Source: Cunninghamia lanceolata (Eukaryota > Streptophyta > Pinopsida > Cupressales > Cupressaceae). Taken from it: a stretch of DNA of 64,000 nucleotides. Numbering within the stretch: position 1 is the stretch's first letter; each line of letters begins with the position of its first letter. The notes below the pieces were generated by a model that searched no databases, was not told the DNA's origin, and saw nothing but the letters and a program-made list of their open reading frames with translations. The DNA lies in NCBI GenBank assembly GCA_027924645.1, contig BSBN01000445.1, positions 2,711,001 through 2,775,000 of the forward strand, in the 5' to 3' direction. Positions 22,562 through 34,862 of this stretch are shown here, piece by piece. The position numbers and the translations under genes are program-made.

Positions 22562-24003
22562 TTTCATACCAACTAGATGAAAGTTGGTAATCACGAAGGG
22601 TTGTGCATAAATGTTGAAAAGAGTTATACTTCATCAAGAGGATCTTATCATGGATGTTAGGTTGTAGATTTGTAATGAATACCTTTTGAACATCTTCATC
22701 CTTCATCTAATATTGAATTTGTGCATAAAGAGCTTGATACCAACTAATAAATTCAGTTAACTTCTCTTTTGGACATTGTTTGCAATGAACTAAATCAATT
22801 AATGAGACTTGAGGTCCAATGTTTGCTTGAAAATGTTGTAAGAATTGATCAACTAGTTGAGAGAAAGAGTGTATTGAATTCGGAGGTAAAGAGCAAAACC
22901 ATTTTAAAGTGGTATCTTTGAGAGATCATGGGAAAAGTTTTGCTAACAAGTCCTCTTCAAAGTAAAAATCATTACACAACCGTGAATGCTGCCACATGAG
23001 TATCAGGATCACCTTTTCCACCATATTTTTAAAAGCGAGGAGTTTCAAACTTCTCAGGCATAGGAGTTCTTAATATTGCATAAGATAGAGGATTGCGAGC
23101 ATGATAAGTTGGTATATTAGGTTGTGAAGAATTTGTCAAGCTTGTAACCTTTTGTTGTAAATAGGTCATGCCTTGCAAGAGTTCGTTTAGGAGGGCATCA
23201 TTGGGAGATGCAGTTTGAGAATTTGAAGACATGGTCTTGAAATTTTTAGGATATTGATTGTGAGTGGTAATGAAAGGTAGTTGAGAGTAATTGTGAGTGG
23301 AAGGCGGTTGAGAATAGTTGTATGTAAGAGGTGGTTGAGAATAAGTGGTATTGAGAATCACCTTAGGTGCTAAGTTTTGATAGTTGAATACAACAAATTT
23401 GTAATTTTGTGAATTATTGCCATTAGATACTGCAATACTAGTGGTAGCATTACTACAAGCATGTGCATTAGTAGCCATAATTGTCGATGTAAAAGTAGAC
23501 ATTCTAGTAGTCGGTATAGGTGCCAATACTTGTGTATGAGATGGTGATGACATGTTATTAATAACATTTGCCCATTCAGTCACTGGCATGATATTATGAT
23601 ACACTATATGCATTAATACTATAAGTACATTAACACCATCTTGTCCTTCTTTTAACGATTCTCTTATGTTATGAATCGCACGTATAGCTTCATCCGCTAT
23701 CCTTTCATTTTCCATAAATGCTTGAAAATCAGCTAGTTCTTTATCTAGTTTGTTTATTTTCTCATCAAGTACATGCGTTATCACATGAATAGGGTCCTCA
23801 ACATCATGAAATATTTTTTCTACCATTGTAGTTGTAGAAGGTATAATATCTTGCAAAATTTGTGTTTCTCCTTTTGTAAAGAAGGTATTCAATGGATTTT
23901 CAGATGTAGGAACACTGTTGGTTTCAGGAGCACTAGAACCCATTAGTCTAATACTTCTTATTAAATGGATATTTCTATTAGGGAAGTGGGTTATAAGACT
24001 CAT
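22562..24003 (-). pseudogene. Element E1: N-terminal part of gag, cut by E2
   Basis: Start chosen at 24003 (MSLITHFPNRNI), the position that aligns with E2; the open frame extends 33 codons further upstream without support. It is open from there to 23029 (about 324 codons): an N-terminal region with an acidic amphipathic segment (TTTMVEKIFHDVEDPIHV, DEKINKLDKELADFQAF), then Thr/Asn/Ser-rich sequence with Y-S-Q-P-P repeats, then ILRTPMPEKFETPRF leading into the capsid-like part, which is frameshifted below 23029. It ends at the E2 target site; the rest is at 12560-13536. Confidence 0.8.
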
Positions 24004-24910
24004 GCAAAAGCATACAACACTCAATGCATAAACTAATAGAACAAACCGTAGGATGAAAGTATGTTTGAGACCTAAAATGCTTGATTTTTCTGCTTTTTTC
24101 AATGCAAATGCCTAAAAGAAGTAGTGTTGTGAAGAAATTAATGATGGGCAGAAAATTAAATGCTTATTATCAGTCCACTAATGCATAAATATCCTTCACA
24201 ACACACCTATAATGTAAATCTAGATAGATGACAAGGCAAAATCTAGTGAAAATGCAAGGTTTTCAAACCCTAATTTTCAAATTAAGACATGAAACTATAC
24301 AAAATGCTGTATGAATATTTTATAATAAGATTAATGATGTAAAATATATCATCTTAGATCTAAAAATGATGTTACAAGTCCTACAATGCTCAATGCAAGT
24401 GCAATTTCAGGGAAAAATGAGCGAATATGCTAGTTTTTGTTGAAATTGACTATGTGAAAATGCAAAATTTTGAATGTGAATGAAAAAACACATAATAATA
24501 CAACACTACAAACAAAAATCAAATTTGAATGAGTGTTTTAAAAGAGTAGTAAATTTTGAAACAAGATTTGAACCACAAACCCTAGCTTTTGGAAAAAAAA
24601 CTAGGTTATATGAAAAATGCACAATTTCAAGCAAAATCTAACAAATTAAGCATGAAAATGCAATGCAAGGGGATGTCTAATGATGTAATTTTGTAATTTA
24701 TATCACATCTGATGCAAAAATCATAAATTAAATGAAATTAATGCAAACTATGTCAAAATGTAAGCCTAGGATGCTAATTTTTTTCAAATTATTCATTTTT
24801 TTTTGTAAATTTTCAAATGCAATAAGATGAAAATTAAATAAATGAATGTAAATATGAAGTACAACACTCAAAAAAGTGAAAAATTCAAATAAACACAGGT
24901 TCATGAAAAA
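24004..24910 (-). other. Element E1: 5' leader
   Basis: Non-coding. It contains one copy of the leader unit seen three times in E2, with a perfect 11-base stem GTGTTGTGAAG (24124-24134) / CTTCACAACAC (24194-24204). A degraded PBS (24891-24907, TGAACCTGTG still recognisable on the minus strand) lies next to the LTR. Confidence 0.7.
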
Positions 24911-25437
24911 TGTTTAGTAGGAAAAGAGGGAAGACATGATTGATAGGTGTTTAGGTAGATCCTCCTTTCACTGCAAACATTCAAGGACATTCAACCGAGT
25001 TGAATCACAACTTTTGCTAGAGGGTTCACCTACAGGTTGATGGTCACTTGTAATGATGTGAAAATTTAAAATTTGTTGATTAATTTATTAATTTAATGGC
25101 CAATTATGCTTAAAACCCTAATTATGCAAAATCATAACAAACAGACGAATCCTGACAAATGCTCGCAAACAAAGATATAATATTTAGAGTAGATACATAC
25201 TAGGTTTCGAGATTTTAGATGTGGAAAAGTTGGGGGCTAAAGAGTAGGCGTCCAAGCCCAAGGTACTTTTTTTGCAGATGTTCCAAAAAATGGTCTAGGT
25301 TTTCTGCTATAGGTTTTCTGCCATGAAGATCTAGAGGGCTTTGGGGAGGGCGCCCAAGCCTAGGTCCTACTTTTCTGCTTAGATCTGTAATCCTGATACT
25401 CTGTCATAGCCTCTTGCAACTCCACTTCCATGGAATG
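24911..25437 (-). repeat. Element E1: first 527 bp of the 5' LTR, interrupted by element B
   Basis: It starts TGTTTAGTAGG and aligns with the E2 LTR start: the CATTCAAGGACATT and CAATTATGCTTAAAACCC blocks match 13616 and 13700. It breaks off at 25437, where the LTR of B begins. The five bases before B are GAATG; their second copy would lie beyond the right edge. Confidence 0.8.
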
Positions 25438-26106
25438 TGATGGTACCATGTTGAATTTTTCCATGGCTTTGGTCATTTGCAACAATGTATTAGGTCTGTG
25501 ATTTAGGATTTTTGAAAAACAATGTAAATCCAAGCTAAAATCCTTGAGGGAAGCCCTAGAACTCTTTTATTTCACTTCTTATCTTATAGTCACCATTTTT
25601 TCCCGTAATTGAAAAAACTATATTTTGATAACCAAGTGATTCTATTTTGTATCTAATGCCAATAATACATGAGCCATTTTTGAAGGCTATTTTTGTGCCA
25701 GGTGTCAGGTACCACTAGCCCCTTTTGGCAGGTCACATCGGTGTGTGTTTTTTTGCTGATCCACTTCCATTCAATATTGATCAACCAAGATGATTGCAAA
25801 ATTGTAGAATAACTGATAAGTCCTTAAGAAGTGTCATGTGCTATGAATGGTGGGCCCTTCCCCTCAAACAAAAGCAATTTCTAAGTGTTTCCGCCATTCC
25901 ACTAAACCTCACTCAAGGGCCCCAACAAGCATCCGCAGAAAGGTAAAACTATGACATTTACTTGCCACATATGAAAGAAGATATCCAAATGGATGGGGCA
26001 TGTTCTGACACCATGGATTTTGGTCCTTCGTCATTCTGCTAGGTTGTTGATCAATGTGCCGTGCCGAATGGCAGAATCACAGAAAGCTACCACCTAGCGA
26101 AGATAG

Positions 26107-26113
26107 TATAAAA
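26107..26113 (+). promoter_or_regulatory. TATA box in the 5' LTR of B
   Basis: TATAAAA in GATAGTATAAAATGGG, preserved in the 3' copy (54608-54614). It lies ~545 bp before the ORF start, so the LTR ORF would be near the 5' end of the element's transcript. Confidence 0.6.
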
Positions 26114-26655
26114 TGGGTGGATTACCCGTTCTAGAATATAATAAAAAATATAAAGGGGGTAATTCTATTAAAGGTTTCAATAAATGTCTTCGGACATGTC
26201 CTTACCATCAAATCTTTGAGATTGATTGTGGCCATTGGGTAACTATCAAAATCATAAAAATCTGACGGCAGATATTCAATCTCCCGTGGTGCGTGATCTT
26301 GCATGATCTAGTTCATCTGAAATGAAGTGAAGACAGACGTGACTACTTCTAGTTTGAGATGAGTGTTATTAATATAAGGCATTTCTTAGTTCCTTCAAGT
26401 ACTTGCTACGACAAAAAGCATCGAAGTGCTAAAGAATTGAAACTAAAGGTCGTTGTTGCACCTCTGCTACCTAGTTCAAAATAAGTTGCATAAAATAAGT
26501 CTGGTGAGTCATTTACCCCTCTCATCTACATTTTGCTTTTCCGTTAAGGATTTCCATTTCCCTTTGATTAAAGGAATTACATTCTATGATAAGAATTGAG
26601 TTGACCCCTAAAAACTAGAAGAGATAGTCATTATCCCGAGTCCTCCATCTTAATG

Positions 26656-29600
26656 ATGGCCCCACCTAAAACCTAGGTTTCCTCTAGTACCTAAAAAGAG
26701 CATTACATGAAGACCTAGTAAAGCAACTCCCAAGCTCAAGTTCACATAGGGTAAGGGTGACTGGCTTGGAAGGTATTAAGGGGTTAGTTAATAAATATGC
26801 TGATTGTAGGGATGCTAAAATCCCTATCCATGGTTGGTCCCTCTTCTGCCACTCGTGGGGCAAGAGGAATGCTCAAGCACCACTGTCATATGTGTGGGAG
26901 AATGGCTTGGGAAAATTGGTGGTTACCAATGTATTTGAAGATATTGAGTTGCTCCAGGCCATGGCAGCTAACTATGATGAAATGTTCAAAGTAATTAGAA
27001 GCATGAAGGGAGAAATTCTAGTGGAAATTAACAGAGAAACCATTGCCGCAGTTTTCAAACTAAACTTGGCTGCCTCAACATAGATTGATGGAGATAGATT
27101 TAAAGCCTTGTATGCAAAGGACAGGAGCAGCTACAAAACTATGTATTTACCTAAGTTTAGGGAAAAGGGGCTAAATGGTAAATCAATAAAAATCCCTTAT
27201 AGTGAGTAGGAACCCTTCAAGCTGATTACTTTTGAAAATTATTTTGCTAAAACTTACTATTCTCTCTATCAAGTACTGGGAGAAGATAAGAGGGAGTGCA
27301 TCCCTATTGATCTTACTTATATGGCTACAGATATCCAGCATCCATCTCACAACGCCCAATTTGTTTTATCTTCTTATTTAGTGCAACATATCTATCAGGG
27401 ATTGCTAGACATTAGAAACAACAAGGAGTCAGTCAAATTCAAATGGTTCTCATTGCTCTGCCATATGTTCTTGTATCGTGGAAGAGCTCAAGGGGTATGG
27501 CACCCTAAGCTAATGGTCAACCCTATTGAGAACAGGGGGAATGAATTGCCTATCCAATGTTGGACTCACATTTGGGATAAACATGATACCCATTCCAATT
27601 ATAGGTTCTTTAGGGATTACTTTGTTGTTACAATATTAAAACACTTCTAGCTAGATATACCCAGGATTCCTAAACCATTGATGAATTTCCTCAGACCTGT
27701 AGTAAGGATCCCCCCTCTAGATATCAAGAATAATTGGGGTGATTTCATCCGCCATGAAGAAGGTACATTTTTTTAGAATCTATGGCACACCTGTTGGTCT
27801 ACACTATTTGCCCAAGCATATGCCATTGAGGCTAGGTTTCTTAGAGATCATTTGGCAATTGACTGAGACAAAGAATGCTCACCTAAAAGGGCAGAAGAAA
27901 GGATCTTTCCTTCCCTTCTTGACAATGTTTTCTGATTTCAAACTAAATAAAGAAGGATTCCCTAAGTTGAATGTAAAATTGATACCTTTCAAAATGGCAC
28001 AAGAAAAGCTGAGATTCTTTGATCCTAAGGGATTTATCAATAACATTAGAAAGAGTATCAATAGGTCTTATCTTCCCCATCAGGTTTTCTTCCTTGAAGA
28101 TGTTATTAGAAATTCTCTTTCTGATGATGAAGTGAAATTAAAAAGAGCAAAGTGGACATTGTATACAAGGTATGATGAAAGAATAAAGAGGAAGAACCCA
28201 TCTTCCAAAGGACTCTTCTCAGAGGTTGATGACCCCATCAATAGAATCAAAAGGATTTTGTCTCATATTGATTAATTGGTTGACATACAGGATCGTGAAC
28301 CTGCTTAGGTCACTATGGAAGAAAGACCATCATATCGGTCCCCTACTAGGAATTTGATCAAATACACTTTCAAAAGGAGAAACAAAAATGAAGAGGTCAA
28401 AGAACAAGCCCCTCAGGCCCCTCAACCAACTCAATTAGCACTATCTCTGCCACCACCTCCTCAATCCTCTTCTCCTTCTATACCGACAACTGAAGATGAG
28501 TCTCTCCCTAAAGAGCCTCCTCCAAAAAGAGTAAAGATTGAAATAAGCCCTCTGTTGGACTACCCTGATGATGAAGTGGATATGGAAATAATAGAAGAGG
28601 AAATATAGGCTGAGATGCCATCCCCTAGCCTAGATGTGCCAGAAGAATTGCCTTTAGATAGAATTTTTGATTTTACCATAAGAGGCAACGACATCTTAGA
28701 TGACATCAGAATTGTTGCATGTAGAAATTTTATTACTGATGATGATTTTTGTAAATACTAAGGAATTTAAGGAGTTCTTATGGAAAAGTAGAAGAGGTAA
28801 ATATGACAAAAGATTGGAGGAAGAAGTGTCCCAGTCTCCTTAGGAAACCTGTGATCAGGTATCTATCAAAATACTCACACAGATGAAGGATTAAGTCAAA
28901 AACATTTCTTTAGATCAGGGCAGACAAATGATTAGAGATAGTGGGATCTTATTACTCCCTGAGTGGGACATAGCCTTTTCTATTGTTTTGGACACTGCAA
29001 GAAGGCAAGATTAGAAGATCTTTTCCACAGAGGAGGAAGCTGAAGCTGCATTAATAAGTGCTAAGTTTAACCCAGAGTGGGATATCTTAGCCAAATGGGC
29101 CTTACTACCTAAAACTAACAAACCTCTAGTTGCACAGCTTGATAGAGATTTTAAAGGTGGTTTAATAGTAAAGAGGGCCTCTGAGACCCTCGCTACAGAA
29201 GCATCAGAACTGATGGTAGAGGTAACAAATTTCAACAAGGCAACCACAAATATTCTTCAAGAAAAATATGATGCCTTGTTAAAATATTATATGGCCATAT
29301 TGCCAGAATATAACAGGTTGAAAGAAAAGGAGATACAATGGCAGCATCAAGCTCCAACATCTACCTCATCACAAACAACATTAGTGGTTAGGGATTCTAG
29401 TCTCCTTCTTCCTGGTTCTTCTTCTTCCTCAAGATCTACTCTTGAAAAGGAAATTGAAAACTTAAAGCAAGAGGTTGAAACATTTGAAGATATTTTTACA
29501 TATGGTTTTGATAGACAACATGAAGACAATTGGTCTATTGTCTCATAGATTCTGGAATTATTAATGAACAAAGTGTCCAGCCAGGATGTCAGCATTCACA

Positions 29601-30124
29601 AGTGCTACTATGATTTGTCATTAATCATCAAGAAAATTACAGATGACAAGGAAAGAACAATGACTCTATTTGATAAATGGATCCCTAGGATCATTTCTTT
29701 ATTAAGTATCTATAAGGGAGCTAACCATGATCGTAATGCTCCCAATGAGGTTAAACAAGTCTATGCAGTGGGAAAGGAAGAAAGAGATCTCTAGGCATTC
29801 ATAAACCACCTTGAAGAGAAGGCATTGAATTTGATTCAAGGGTTTGATAATGACATAGTGGGGATAATTCCTCCCATAAAGAATGAAGATAGTGATATTA
29901 AGCCTGCCCAACTATGGATCCTCTAGTTCGACAACATTGTCCCTATTATCTCTTTCTTTCTCTACCAGAATAATAGGATAGATATTCCCATGTTTAGAAC
30001 TAGTATCGACAAATTATGGGACTCTTGTCAACTAGCTACCGATTTCACAAGAGAAGGACATTTAGTTCTGGCTAAATATAACAACATATATTTATCCTCT
30101 GTGGATAAATTAATTAATTTCTAA
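26656..30124 (+). pseudogene. ORF of unknown function inside the LTR of element B (5' copy)
   Basis: Summing the shifted frames gives about 1,150 codons ending at TAA 30122-30124. Start taken at ATG 26656, the equivalent of 55160 in the other LTR, where the frame runs on with one TGA. The N-terminal ~450 codons form a globular region (GLGKLVVTNVFEDIE, WFSLLCHMFLYRGR, GFLEIIWQLTE) that I do not recognise. Next comes a Pro-rich part (28400-28480) with a basic PPPKRVKIE stretch that could be a nuclear signal. Then an acidic part, a charged helical region (29210-29500) and an uncharacterised C-terminus. Most interruptions are TAG. It is not gag, pol or an obvious envelope: no signal peptide or membrane segment is visible. 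Element-encoded accessory protein or captured host sequence are both possible. Confidence 0.65.
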
Positions 30125-31549
30125 TGGCCCATAGAAGACCAGTATCAAGCATGAGACAAAAGATACAACAAGTTGCCTGAAGTTTGAGGTATTGGTTGTG
30201 AGATCTTTTTGTTTGAAGAATATGTACACCTATCTGCTCTATAAGAAAATCTTTTTGTACTCTTATGTAACTACCATCTATTTCATAAGGTAGTTGTGAA
30301 TTGTAAGTAGGAAGAAAGAGTTGGCCAAAGTTTGTTATATTTTCCTCAAAAGCATAAATCCCAAAGGCTATGAGCCTTATGAACAAACTTGCAACAACTT
30401 TTGTTCCCATGACAAATATCTAGGAGAAATCAATTATCTTTGAGAAATCTGTCAAGATTAGAGGGTGACACTTGTTTCTAGGTTTGAAGCTTGTTTTTGC
30501 TCCATTGTTCTTATAAAAGGGAATTTAGGACCTAGTTACAGGGATCTTGGATAAATTTTCTATAGTACAACACCGTATCATAATTAGTTTTCTACTTCTA
30601 GGAGTGTTTTCAAGAAGATAGGATTGTTTGTATTTGCAATGATAGCATAAATTTATAGTAACTCAATATTTTGAATGTATTGCTGAGGGTCATTACATAT
30701 TATCTCCTACAGTTGTGTCTTTTATTATGTTTTTGAATGAATTGATAAAGTTATCAATATTGTTCATCTTCACAGCCTTTCCTATGTAAGGACATCCAAT
30801 CCAAAAGGCTTCTACTCAAGGAGTAGATTTAAGTGCTTCAAGGAGGATATCAAACATAATAGATATATGCAGGGATAAGTAAGAATGAATGTTATGATCT
30901 GATTTCAAGGTGTGGTGATGTAATGCACCATTACTGTATTCTCAATATAATTGTAAATGTGCTTTTATGCTAAGTTCATTTATACTCATTTTTTGACTCT
31001 GTAACCCTAGGTTTAGGCATTGGTCTTTTGATGGTTGTTGTTCTCAAAATCTAAAATCTCCCTGATCATTCCAGATGAATCAAAGAATAGTTTTAAACTT
31101 TGATATTTATTTTGATTAAGTTAAGTCTTTAATGTTCCTCTGCAAAGAATAAGATAAGAACTTAAAGAATCTAACCAGTACCTTTACTTTATCATACATT
31201 GTTTCAAGCAGCTTACAGGGAACATATATGTGATATGAACAATGTTGACAATCTAATATCTCTAGAAAGCCCTATCCATTTGAGTAGAACATTGTTATCC
31301 CCAAGAAAATAAGATATCAGTCAAAGAGAGGTAGCCAGAGAATTAGAAATAAATGCATCTATATGGGAACACCCACCTTGGTTTCATACAGCCTAAAGTC
31401 CAAAGGAAGAAAAGGAGGATTGAGAAAGCCTTCTCTTCGTAATCTCCTATTCATTGGCCAATCCCTCAAGGAAGATTGATCATTAATAAGTGGCTATTTT
31501 ATTGATTTGCTGTGAGAATCGGGTTGAGAATTTAAAACAACCAACAGAT

Positions 31550-31567
31550 TGGCGACTCTATTGGGGA
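31550..31567 (+). other. Element B: primer binding site
   Basis: TGGCGACTCTATTGGGGA starts three bases after the proposed LTR end CCAACA. It begins with TGG and has the length and position of a tRNA-complementary site. tRNA not assigned. Confidence 0.7.
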
Positions 31568-31877
31568 ATTTTTTGTATAAAAGTTATGAATACTAAGTGC
31601 AGTAGATTGTCATGGGTTTTTTAGAGTTTGCATACAATTTGTGTTCATTATATTCCCCTAAAGGGGTGGCAACTCTGATAAGATATTCCTTATCCATATG
31701 ATTAAGGAAAGTTACTCTTAAGAAAGACTTGTGCTCATATGTTGCTTTGAAACAATTTGCTCTACATTATTGTTCGAATGACAAAGATAAATTCATTTGT
31801 TGAATTAACTTTGAGTCATATAGCTCTCTAACATGATCAAAAGTCTGTTAGAAATTTTCTAACCCTATATAGAGAAG
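31568..31877 (+). other. Element B: 5' leader
   Basis: About 310 bp between PBS and the first gag codons. AT-rich, no coding and no repeat seen. Confidence 0.55.
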
Positions 31878-34565
31878 ATGTATGGAAGATCACAACAACA
31901 AAGGCTTCTGAGCAAGCCCCTGATGCAAGAACTAGTTATTCAAAAATGGAGAACTAAGGATCCAGCTGAATATGCTTCTCCTATTTGTGATCTCATTTCA
32001 TTTAATGACCCCCCCTTGGGTGAGAGAGCTGATAATTTACAAACCAGAGAAGAAAGAAGAGAACATACTATTATATATGCCACTAAGAATGTTTAGGATG
32101 GTCTGGTGGATTTTGACGGAGATGAAATATTTTTGAGGAACCACATCTAGTTCTACAAAATGAGAGAATGAATCCCATGGGGGAATCCCAAATAGTTCCT
32201 ACAAGGAATCCCATTGAACCTAAAATAGATGTACCGGACATGAGGTTGCCTTCTCCTAGAGTGGGAAGGGTAAAATCCATTGACACAAATATAGGTAGTG
32301 ACCCTAACATAGCTTCTGGCTCAAACCAAACTGATGAGGAATTAGAAAAGGAGGTTAAGGAATTAACCCTGAGGGTATTCAGGATAGAAACATTGAAAAG
32401 AAAAGAAGAACTATTGCTTAGACTGCAAGATTTGAATAGAGTAGGTATTTGTGACAACAATGGCATTCTTGACAATTTTGGGGCAACTAGGATAGCTCAG
32501 GGGGGTCAAAAACTACTACCCAACTAGAGCCTTTGATTCAGCTCCAGGATAATGATATCTCATTTTTTGCACATACCAATTGTTTGTAGATCCCTCCTTA
32601 AAGCCCACGTGCTAAAATAATGGGGCAAAACCCACATCAAAATCCCCCTGTGGTGTCTAGAATGAATCTCCCGCCAAATCCTCAAAATGTATACATACCT
32701 TCGCCACTTAATCTATTGACCCCTCCAAATCCTCCAGCTAACTTAGGAAATGACAGGGGTGGCCCACTTGTAAACCCTTTTGCTAGAAGACCAATGCAGT
32801 CAGCCTGGTATAGGTAGATTGATTTCTCTGGTATACTAGGGTATCCAAATCCCATTGAAAACACAGTAAGGAATTCTATCCCAAAATTTGCTGGAAATAA
32901 TGCAATAACTAGTGAAGATCACTTGAAGGCATTCGCTAATGTGCTGGATGATTTCAAAGTGGAGTGTGAAGATGTATCTATAAAGTTATTCATCTAGTTC
33001 TTAATAGAAGATGCAAGGAGTTGGTATAAGAGTTTGCCAGAGGCTAGTATCAAATCTTGGGTAGGATTCAAGAGAATTTTTAAGGAGCAATATGGGGATA
33101 ACAATGATCCATGATTTGCTATGACTAAATTCACAAGTATTCAAAAGGGAATAAATGAAACTATCCATGATTTAAATGCAAGGTTTTTCAAATTAAGTAA
33201 CAAAATCCCTCCTTAGTTACGACCAAATGAGGCCATGTGCCTAGTAGTGTACCAAAATTCTTATGATCCCAAGATGGGATATGAATTGAGAAATAGAGAA
33301 CCACAAACCCTCATGGATGCTTTTAGAGTAGATTTACATATTAAAAATAATAGAAAGATCTCTAAGAGAAGTGATGCTAGAATTATCCCACAAGAAAGAG
33401 GATAGAATAATAGAGCTCCTATCACTGTTGAATATGATAAATTGTGGAAGGAAGTCAAAGAATTGAAGAGTTCTTTGGGGAGAAATGATAAAAGAATTTC
33501 TAATGAAAGGCCTCCTTTCAATAAACAAGAGAAGATGCCTAGGCTGGTAGACCAACCTTATAACACAAAGTGGCAAGATGGGAAACCAATTCCTCCTAAT
33601 GATAGAGGAGGTGCGCTTAGGCACACCCCTGTGTTAGGGTTAGCCAGCAGAAGATATCAATTAAATGCAAATAAAGATTAAACAGAGAAATGGAAATACA
33701 CAGAATTAATAACAGCGAGAGACAAGTTTTAACGTGGTTCACCCAAACTCGGGCTACATCCACCAAACAGAGAGTCCAATATTATTATCCAGTAAATCAA
33801 ACCGATTACAATCAGCAATCCCTACAACTCAATACTGCTGCAAATGCTACAATACAATATATTAAAAACCCTAACCCTTAGCCACTTTTATCAAGCTTTT
33901 TGTCAGTTACAAAAATAGGGTTTTCTTATGTCGGTTAATGAAAAAATAACTCCCGGTGCCTTTATAAAATAATAAAAAACCATGTGAGGTTTAGGGAACG
34001 CACCAAGGGCGCTGCCCTTAGACCCCGCAAGGGGTGCTGCCCCTTGACCCCATAGGAATTTGGGGGGATATCGCGCTAATAAAAGTGGGGAAAATGTAAC
34101 ATCTGAGTTTGATTAGGCTCCATATAACAACACCCTGATCCTTTAAGAAAAGAAGTGCACACCATAGATGAAGTGCTATGGTGTTTACAATGCTAAGCTC
34201 CACTCTCATTTGCTTCATGTATTGTGGCCATATCTATGAGTGACAGTATAACCCCTTATGAAGACTATGAGGAAGGAGACAACTATGAGGACCACAATTT
34301 AAATATGATTTTTGAACAAGGATGCACCATAGAGAATTGGGATTCTTTTGATGATGATGACTCAGAGGATAAAGTTGAGATTGACAAAATAAGACCAGCC
34401 ATACAACAATCTGTCCTCAGTGTGAATGGGGGAAATGATGATGTCTTTCAACTCAAGACTAAGGATGCAAATGTTAGGTTGAGGAAGCAATCTACTAAAG
34501 AAATCAAGGCTTTGAATGCTTCCAAGATTGACCAAGTCAAAAGTGTTTACAATCTGAGAAAATAA
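31878..34565 (+). pseudogene. Element B: gag, with stops and a solo LTR inside
   Basis: It begins near 31878 (MYGRSQQQRLLSKPLMQELV). The capsid-like part, 32820-33420, reads NSIPKFAGNNAITSEDHLKA, then ARSWYKSLPEASIKSWVGF and ARFFKLSNKIPP, a normal gag core. It is broken by TAG at 32815-32817, 32995-32997, 33214-33216 and 33403-33405, and by a TGA at 33112-33114. Solo LTR H replaces continuity at 33632-34132. After H, a Cys-rich stretch (LWCLQC...ASC, about 34172-34220) looks like a CCHC knuckle with its His changed, followed by an acidic tail open to 34565. Confidence 0.75.
33632..34132. mobile_element. Element H: solo LTR in the gag of B, TSD CCCTG
   Basis: A 501 bp block from TGTTAGGG to ATAACAACA, flanked by CCCTG at 33627-33631 and 34133-34137. 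It includes TTTAACGTGGTTCACCC (33727 onward), a motif type seen in LTRs of several plant elements, and a TTTATAAAATAA stretch near 33961. No interior sequence. It is unrelated to the other LTRs here. Orientation not decided. Confidence 0.88.
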
Positions 34566-34862
34566 AGGAACTAGGTAGAAAGCAGTACAAAGGGGAATGC
34601 AGGAAGCATTTTCATAAAAGAAGAGCAACATCCTCCTAACCCCAAGAAGGAGGCATTATCTATGAAGGTACCTAAAGGAAATAGGGACATGCCTAATCCA
34701 CATCCTAATCCACCCCATAAAGCTAAGGTACTCGCAAAAGAGGAACTCACTAAGGAAATCCCTGTGGATCAAGAATAAGGTAAGAAAGATATCTCTCCTA
34801 CCCTTGCAACCAATAATAACAATAAATGCATTAGCACTATACCCAAATATGTTCTATTAGAC

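Larger units (their letters stand above)
25438..31546 (+). repeat. Element B: 5' LTR, about 6.1 kb, containing an ORF
   Basis: Start is fixed by the match with 53944. The end is inferred at CCAACA (31541-31546), the last TG...CA-type terminus before a clear PBS at 31550. The first 2.7 kb is also seen in the 3' copy; the rest rests on the PBS position. A TATA box lies at 26107 and a decayed ORF fills 26656-30124. The stretch 30125-31546 is non-coding and AT-rich. Confidence 0.75.

Noticed and set aside
9868..25437. Tandem array of three LTR-gag units
   Set aside because: The outer two gag pieces are complementary halves of one gag, and the middle unit has TG...CA ends with TTGGT on both sides. 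A simple nested insertion explains it.
26656..30124. LTR ORF of B as an envelope-like gene
   Set aside because: No signal peptide, membrane segment or cleavage site is visible, and it precedes gag rather than following integrase in the interior.
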